A program made the translations under genes and the position numbers. A model generated the notes under the pieces. That model was not told the origin of the DNA. It searched no databases and was given only the letters and a program-made list of their open reading frames with translations. This document shows, one piece after another, positions 57,896 through 64,000 of a stretch of 64,000 bases of DNA; the first letter of the stretch is position 1; each line of letters starts with the position of its first letter. The stretch is from Cytophagaceae bacterium (lineage in GTDB: Bacteria > Bacteroidota > Bacteroidia > Cytophagales > Spirosomataceae): contig JAIXOL010000003.1 of NCBI GenBank assembly GCA_027486845.1, forward strand, positions 1-64,000. Reading direction: 5' to 3'.

Positions 57896-59644
57896 ATGTT
57901 AAGAACTCATACGTGCGGAGAACTAAGAATCTCTGATGTGAACAAAACCGTTATATTGAGCGGTTGGGTACAAGTTGTTCGTGATAAAGGTGGCATTATT
58001 TACATTGACCTCCGTGACCGTTATGGCATCACACAATTGATTTTAAATGAAAATGCTACTGATTCAAACGCCATTGCCACTGCACGTACTTTGAGCCGTG
58101 AATTTGTGATTCAAGCCAAAGGTGAAGTTATTGAACGCATTGCAAAAAATGATAAGATAGAAACTGGTGAAGTTGAAATAAAAGTAACTTCGCTCGAAGT
58201 GCTTAATCCTGCCAAATTACCTCCGTTTTTGATTCAAGATGAAACCGATGGTGGCGATGATATTCGTATGAAATATCGTTATCTTGACTTACGTCGTAAT
58301 GTTGTGCGTCAGAATTTACAGTTGCGTCATAAAGTGGCACAACAAACTCGTATTTTCATGGATGCACAAGATTTTATTGAGGTGGAAACCCCAGTTTTGA
58401 TAAAATCAACGCCCGAAGGTGCAAGAGATTTCGTGGTACCGAGCCGTATGAATCCAGGTGAGTTTTATGCTTTGCCACAATCGCCACAAACCTTTAAGCA
58501 ATTATTGATGGTGGGTGGTTTCGATCGTTATTATCAAATCGTAAAATGTTTCCGTGATGAAGATTTACGTGCTGACCGCCAGCCAGAATTTACACAAATC
58601 GACTGCGAAATGTCGTTTGTTGAGCAAGAAGATATTTTGAATATGTTTGAAGGACTTATCCGTCACTTATTCAAAACAGTAAAAAATATTGATATGCCAG
58701 AAGTGCCTCGCATGACTTATGCTGATGCCATGCGTTTGTACGGAAATGATAAGCCAGACATTCGTTTTGGAATGGAATTTGTGGAATTGACCGACTTAGC
58801 CAAAGGAAAAGATTTTCCAGTTTTCGATTCGGCCGAATTGGTTGTTTCAATCAATGCTAAAGGTTGTGCAGAATATACTCGTAAGCAAATTGATGAACTG
58901 ACAGAATGGATGAAACGCCCACAAATCGGAGCAAAAGGCTTGATATATGTGCGTTATAATGCCGATGGTACGTTGAAATCTTCGGTTGATAAATTCTATT
59001 CAGAAGAAGATCTAAAGGCTTGGGCTGAGCGTTGTGGAGCTGAAAAAGGAGACCTAATTTTACTCGTTTCGGGCGAAGCTAGCAAAGCTCGCAAGCAAAT
59101 GAGTGAACTTCGTTTAGAAATGGGAACTCGTTTGGGCTTAAGAAATCCACAAGAATTCAAAGCACTTTGGGTGTTAGATTTTCCATTATTGGAATATGGA
59201 GAAGAGGAAGATCGTTGGTTTGCTATGCACCATCCATTTACTAGTCCGAAGCCAGAGGATATTCCTTTACTTGAAACAAATCTTGGAGCAGTAAGAGCGA
59301 ATGCTTATGATATGGTTATCAACGGAACAGAAGTTGGTGGAGGTTCGGTGCGTATTTTCCAAAGACCTTTGCAACAAAGAATGTTTGAGGTTTTAGGATT
59401 TACTGAAGAAGAAGCCAAAAAACAATTCGGTTTCTTGATGGATGCCTTTGAGTTTGGAGCTCCGCCTCACGCAGGTATCGCTTTCGGTTTTGACCGTCTG
59501 TGTTCAATCTTTGGCGGTGCTGATTCGATTCGTGACTTTATCGCTTTCCCGAAAAACAATTCAGGTCGAGATATGATGATTGATTCGCCATCAACAATCG
59601 ACGCCAAGCAAATGGATGAATTGAAGATTAAAACGACTGTTTAA
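57896..59644 (+). CDS. aspS: Aspartyl-tRNA synthetase
   Basis: [92 protein letters not shown]. Confidence 0.97.
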   Translation: MLRTHTCGELRISDVNKTVILSGWVQVVRDKGGIIYIDLRDRYGITQLILNENATDSNAIATARTLSREFVIQAKGEVIERIAKNDKIETGEVEIKVTSLEVLNPAKLPPFLIQDETDGGDDIRMKYRYLDLRRNVVRQNLQLRHKVAQQTRIFMDAQDFIEVETPVLIKSTPEGARDFVVPSRMNPGEFYALPQSPQTFKQLLMVGGFDRYYQIVKCFRDEDLRADRQPEFTQIDCEMSFVEQEDILNMFEGLIRHLFKTVKNIDMPEVPRMTYADAMRLYGNDKPDIRFGMEFVELTDLAKGKDFPVFDSAELVVSINAKGCAEYTRKQIDELTEWMKRPQIGAKGLIYVRYNADGTLKSSVDKFYSEEDLKAWAERCGAEKGDLILLVSGEASKARKQMSELRLEMGTRLGLRNPQEFKALWVLDFPLLEYGEEEDRWFAMHHPFTSPKPEDIPLLETNLGAVRANAYDMVINGTEVGGGSVRIFQRPLQQRMFEVLGFTEEEAKKQFGFLMDAFEFGAPPHAGIAFGFDRLCSIFGGADSIRDFIAFPKNNSGRDMMIDSPSTIDAKQMDELKIKTTV

Positions 59645-59665
59645 AATTATAAATACCAAACTGAG

Positions 59666-59700
59666 CCTGCAAGTATCTTTCAGACCTTGCAGGTTTTTTT
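59666..59700 (+). terminator. aspS terminator
   Basis: cctgcaag ... cttgcagg ttttttt. Confidence 0.85.
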
Positions 59701-59708
59701 ATTAGATT

Positions 59709-60728
59709 TTACTCCTTCTTCGCTTGCTGCTCTTTCGTTTTTTTCTTGAAATATCTTCTGAAAAAGATGTTATGCTTCAAAGCATCCATGTTTTGGTCGA
59801 GTTTAGAACTGCTACTTTCTAAATTACTGATAGTCTGTTTGATATTATTGGCAGTTTTTTCATCATGAAGTAAAACTCCGACGGGGGATCCGGTATTAGT
59901 CGTCATTTTATTGATTGTCTTGGAGGTTTGCTCCAAATTATCAACCATTTGTTTGGCTGCTAAAGATGTCTGTTTCAGATTATCGGATGTTGTTTGTAAA
60001 GTCGAAATTGTATTTTTTATTGTTGGGTAAATCTCTTTGTCAGTTGCAAGTGAATTGACAAAATTTCCTTCGGTATTGAGTTTGTTGGCGAGTGTCGCTA
60101 AGCCCGATGCACCTTGTTTCAAATCTTTTGTTGCAGCTTCAACCGTCGCGAGTGATTTTGTCAGATTTTCGTACATGACATTGTCTTTCATCAACTTACC
60201 AATTGAGCCTTGTCCTGCACGAATATCAGCCGTTAAACTTTTCAAATCTTCGGTAATCGACAAAATATTTTTATTATTTGCCTGCAAGGTTTTCATCATT
60301 TCTTGCGTTGATTCTTCTTTTTCGATTCGAAATTCATGTCCGTTTTCAATCATAGGAACATTAGGAGAACCTCCCGAAATCAGAATTATAGGATTACCAA
60401 TCAAACCATCAGAGCTTACCCTAACTAATGCATCTTTCTTGATAAATTTCTGAGACTCTTCCTCGATACTAAATACAACCCGAACTTTTGAATCGGGTGT
60501 AAATGTAATTTCTCTCACAGTGCCTACTTTCACTCCCGAAAACCAAACATTATTGCCTTTTGTAAGTCCATTGACATTTACAAAAGTGGCATTGGCATCA
60601 ATTCGGGTGATAAAACTTTTTCTCATCGTTCCGAGAGTGAGGATACTTGCGGCTAAAATTGCGATTCCGATAACAACAAAAAGCCCAACTTTTGCCGATA
60701 TTCTTTGTGAAGATTCTTGGTTAGCCAT
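59709..60728 (-). CDS. MCE/MlaD-family lipid transport protein
   Basis: KVGLFVVIGIAILAASILTLG; ATFVNVNGLTKGNNVWFSGVKVGTVREI. Confidence 0.9.
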   Translation of the reverse strand: MANQESSQRISAKVGLFVVIGIAILAASILTLGTMRKSFITRIDANATFVNVNGLTKGNNVWFSGVKVGTVREITFTPDSKVRVVFSIEEESQKFIKKDALVRVSSDGLIGNPIILISGGSPNVPMIENGHEFRIEKEESTQEMMKTLQANNKNILSITEDLKSLTADIRAGQGSIGKLMKDNVMYENLTKSLATVEAATKDLKQGASGLATLANKLNTEGNFVNSLATDKEIYPTIKNTISTLQTTSDNLKQTSLAAKQMVDNLEQTSKTINKMTTNTGSPVGVLLHDEKTANNIKQTISNLESSSSKLDQNMDALKHNIFFRRYFKKKTKEQQAKKE

Positions 60729-60738
60729 CTATTTGTTT

Positions 60739-61485
60739 TTAATTTTCTATAAAATTATAATCATAAAAACTTTTGATTCGAGGGTCGTGGTTCTTGAAAA
60801 CCTCATCGAAAGTGCCTTTAAACTTGAAATTTCCATCGAATAAAACCGCTACGCGATCGCTTACTTGTTTTGCACAGGTAAGGTCGTGGGTAATGACGAT
60901 TGAACTTGTATGATAATTTTCTTTTACTTCATTTATCAACTGATTAATTTCGACACACGTAATTGGGTCGAGGCCAGCCGTTGGCTCATCGTAAAGCATG
61001 ATTTCGGGATTCATAATGAGCGTGCGAGCAACACCAATTCGCTTTTTTTGCCCACCTGAAAGTTCCGAAGGCATTTGCGTAAGTGCTTGCAATAAGCCCA
61101 CCGAATCAAGCACACTATGTACGGCTTTATCAATTTCTTTCCGGGTCATACTTTTGTTATTTCTAACTAGCGGAAATTCTAAGTTTTCTTGTACAGTCAT
61201 ACTATCATACAAAGCACTGCTTTGAAACGAAAAACCAATTTTCAAGCGAAGAGCATTGAGTTCTTTTTTGCTGATATTTATCAAACTTTGGTTCAATACA
61301 TTGACCTTTCCTCTATCGGCTGTGAGTAAGCCTGCAATAATTTTTATCAATACCGATTTTCCTGTGCCTGACCTTCCTAAAACAACTAGGTTTTCACCTT
61401 GAAAGACATCAATACTTGCATCTATCAGAATATCTCTATCGCCAAAAGATTTAAATAAATGCTCTATTTCGATAACTTTATTCAT
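60739..61485 (-). CDS. ABC transporter ATPase (MlaF-like)
   Basis: VVLGRSGTGKSVLIKIIAGLL; ELSGGQKKRIGVARTLIMNPEIMLYDEPTAGLDP. Confidence 0.92.
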   Translation of the reverse strand: MNKVIEIEHLFKSFGDRDILIDASIDVFQGENLVVLGRSGTGKSVLIKIIAGLLTADRGKVNVLNQSLINISKKELNALRLKIGFSFQSSALYDSMTVQENLEFPLVRNNKSMTRKEIDKAVHSVLDSVGLLQALTQMPSELSGGQKKRIGVARTLIMNPEIMLYDEPTAGLDPITCVEINQLINEVKENYHTSSIVITHDLTCAKQVSDRVAVLFDGNFKFKGTFDEVFKNHDPRIKSFYDYNFIEN

Positions 61486-61601
61486 AATTGGTTGACTGGA
61501 AATTAGTGTATTGTTTACTGTTAATTGGTTTGCCTGAATTGTCCTTTATGAAACCAAAGTGCTTTTTCTAGCGTTTACCACAGACTATGGATAACCGACT
61601 T

Positions 61602-62381
61602 TCATCTAAACCAATTAGTTACTTGAACTATGAAAACCTCTTCAATAAAAATCAAAAACATCGACATTACAACTGAAGCATTGGCAGCTTTTCCCACACC
61701 CAAAGTACCATTACTGGCATTGTAGCCTTTGTAGCAGCCCACGATTCCGATTGTAAAACCATAAGAAACTGCTTTAATGATGGCAGTCCAGAGGTCGAGA
61801 AAAATAATATTATTGAAAGCTTGTTCTAAAAAAGCTGAAAAACTGGTGTCCTCGCTGTTCGAAACGTTCAAAAACACCCCAGCCATTGCCATTAAGGCAC
61901 AATAAAATGAGAGTAGGGGAATGGTAACTGTTGATGCCAAAACCCTCGTTACAACTAAGAATCGGACTGGATTTACTGCCGAAACTTCCATTGCATCAAT
62001 TTGCTCGGTAACTTTCATTGAGCCTAATTCGGCACCGATACTTGAGCCGACTTTTCCTGCACAAATCAACGAAGTAACCAATGGAGCTAAAGCACGAATG
62101 ATGGCAATCGTAACGAGTGAAGGAAGCCAAGAAGTAGCCCCAAAGGTTTCAAGCGAAGGACGAGATTGCTTGGTAAAAACAAAACCTGTGACAAAACCTG
62201 TAAGAGAAATTAGCAAAAGCGAACTATTACCAATTCGATAGCATTGATTAACGAATTCTTTAAATTCAAAATCTCGGCTAAAGGTTTCTTTGAAAAACAT
62301 TACAACAAAATCAGCCCCATCTTTGAAGCCAATAAGCCAATTGTCGATTTTAGGAGAAAATAAATGTTGTCGTGAACGCAT
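61602..62381 (-). CDS. ABC transporter permease (MlaE-like)
   Basis: GAELGSMKVTEQIDAMEVSAVNPVRFLVVTRVLA; GFTIGIVGCYKGYNASNGTLGVGKAAN. Confidence 0.93.
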   Translation of the reverse strand: MRSRQHLFSPKIDNWLIGFKDGADFVVMFFKETFSRDFEFKEFVNQCYRIGNSSLLLISLTGFVTGFVFTKQSRPSLETFGATSWLPSLVTIAIIRALAPLVTSLICAGKVGSSIGAELGSMKVTEQIDAMEVSAVNPVRFLVVTRVLASTVTIPLLSFYCALMAMAGVFLNVSNSEDTSFSAFLEQAFNNIIFLDLWTAIIKAVSYGFTIGIVGCYKGYNASNGTLGVGKAANASVVMSMFLIFIEEVFIVQVTNWFR

Positions 62382-62939
62382 ATTTTAGTTAGTGGACTGT
62401 AAATTACTATAAATTAATACAAAAAAACGTACCAGATATCGCAAAATATTTGTAAATCAAGAAAGAAGCGATAGTAATAGCTAAATTATCATTGCTTTAA
62501 AGTCAATTTCTAGATTAGTCTAAATAGCTGCTCATGAAATAAAATTACCTCATCCGTACATTAACAGATGACTAAATGTTTCTCAAACATACGCTAAATA
62601 ATAGATATATCATCTTGAAAAACCTTTTTTACAGTAAATTCTTTGATTGCTAATGCTTGTGAAAGAGTTTGAGTTATATTTTTTTCAAGATATACAGCAA
62701 TTATAGATGGTGATGGCCATCATAGATTTTCAATAAGATTGCAAGAGATATATTTCATCTAAAACTTTTCGAGTTAGGAACTAAATCGCTATGAAACTTT
62801 TAAGTCTTAGTTTTCGTTTATTTTTTGTGAAAGCAAATATAGCATGATTAAAAACACTAATGGGTTTTATTGAAATTAAAATCAAGAATTAGATTTTTCA
62901 GTAATCATTCACGAAAACATTCATTTACTCAATAAAATT

Positions 62940-63266
62940 ATGGTAACTGTAACAGAAATCGCAAAAAATAAAATTATAGAACTCCGTGCAAAAGATGGTT
63001 TAGAAGGAGATCTTGGTGTGAGAGTAGCCGTTGAAGGCGGAGGTTGTTCGGGTTTGATGTATGATTTGCAATTTGATGGCGAACAACGCCCAACTGACCA
63101 CATTTTTGAAGATAAAGGTATTAAAGTTTTTGTTGATAAAAAGAGCCTTTTGTATCTAATCGGTACAGAATTAGATTTTTCTGATGGCTTAAATGGAAAA
63201 GGTTTTCAGTTTAAAAATCCAAATGCCACTCGTACTTGTGGTTGTGGCGAAAGTTTCTCGGTATAA
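62940..63266 (+). CDS. Iron-sulfur cluster assembly protein, IscA/ErpA/HesB family
   Basis: VTEIAKNKIIELRA; VAVEGGGCSGLMYDLQFD; FQFKNPNATRTCGCGESFSV. Confidence 0.94.
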   Translation: MVTVTEIAKNKIIELRAKDGLEGDLGVRVAVEGGGCSGLMYDLQFDGEQRPTDHIFEDKGIKVFVDKKSLLYLIGTELDFSDGLNGKGFQFKNPNATRTCGCGESFSV

Positions 63267-63300
63267 ATTGACCGTTTGAAATGTTTTTAATGATATTTAT

Positions 63301-63344
63301 ACAAAAAATGGCAGCCCAATAATTTTAGGACTGCCATTTTTTGT
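63301..63344. terminator. Bidirectional terminator
   Basis: acaaaaaatggcag ... ctgccattttttgt, perfect 14-bp stem. Confidence 0.88.
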
Positions 63345-63375
63345 ATAAAATTAATCGAAGAGAATGTTTTAAAAC

Positions 63376-64000
63376 TTACTTCAAAATCTTTGCCATTATA
63401 CCTTCTTTCAAAGCATAGCTAGAAATCCTAATTTTTTGAATATCAAGTGTTTGTATTACAAAACGTATCAGGCACATGGCCACAACAATCATATCGACTC
63501 GAAGCTCAATCATGCCCGGAATTTGCATTCTCTCAGTGTGATTCTTAAAAATCAGCTCATCGTAAGCCCCATAAAATGCTGAAAGCGAGTATTCAAAAGC
63601 AATTTCATTAGTTACAGGAAGTTGACCTTTGTCTTTCATATATTGCATATCAATGAGCGTATCAAAAGAGCCTGATGAACCAATCAAAACCTTCGGAGCG
63701 TATTGATGACAAGCATTGGCCAAAGGAAGTAGTTTTTCACGAAAAAAATCATCCATCATTTGTACCGAACGCATTGAAATGGGGTCAGATTTCATGAATT
63801 TATCTATCAAACGCTGACCTCCAATCTCGAAACTTTGTTTCCAAAATATTTTTTCATTGTTGCAGATAATAAATTCCACACTTCCGCCACCAATATCAAT
63901 TATCATCGAAGTTTCGGGAATTTTCATGGCTTGTTTTACGCCCTGACAAATCAATTCAGCTTCTTCATCACCCGAAATTACTTGAATTTCTATGCCTGTT
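63376..64000 (-). CDS. Ppx/GppA-family phosphatase, truncated at right window edge
   Basis: The frame remains open to 64000 (TGIEIQVISGDEEAELICQG...), so the TTG at 63954 is an artefact; MIIDIGGGSVEFII and LIGSSGSFDTLIDM. Confidence 0.88.
   Translation of the reverse strand, partial: TGIEIQVISGDEEAELICQGVKQAMKIPETSMIIDIGGGSVEFIICNNEKIFWKQSFEIGGQRLIDKFMKSDPISMRSVQMMDDFFREKLLPLANACHQYAPKVLIGSSGSFDTLIDMQYMKDKGQLPVTNEIAFEYSLSAFYGAYDELIFKNHTERMQIPGMIELRVDMIVVAMCLIRFVIQTLDIQKIRISSYALKEGIMAKILK

Noticed and set aside
59709-62381. Novel ABC system
   Set aside because: Standard MlaE/MlaF/MlaD-like gene trio typical of Bacteroidota; nothing unusual in order or sequence.

Overview
The window is 64 kb of Bacteroidota chromosome. 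Cytophagales-like is an inference from T9SS gliding-type C-terminal domains, SusC/SusD pairs, TAnnTTTG promoter boxes and BshA. Most of it is ordinary: hisC, hemF, htpG, bshA, pheS, lysA, aspS, an MCE/Mla-type ABC transporter, an IscA-type protein and Ppx/GppA. Accessory genes include a giant Ig-like T9SS-type adhesin with near-identical 219-bp repeats, an archaemetzincin-like lipoprotein, a possible D-serine/D-threonine catabolic cluster, a cupredoxin-fused secreted dehydrogenase-like protein, two tandem SusC/SusD loci, a cytochrome c/copper monooxygenase-like fusion, and a DUF3127 OB-fold protein with an SSB-like DDLPF tail. I see no CRISPR array, prophage, transposase, tRNA or rRNA. The strongest unexplained signal is non-coding. 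Many intergenic gaps carry short arrays with a strict 7-bp (sometimes 8-bp) period. Each locus uses its own word, and several loci carry the word array plus its reverse complement on either side of a short spacer. The clearest is a 31-unit CAGTNNN array at 18813-19031. This resembles the heptanucleotide STRR repeats of heterocystous cyanobacteria in form. I do not know of a formal description in Bacteroidota. All calls come from reading the sequence; no database search was run.
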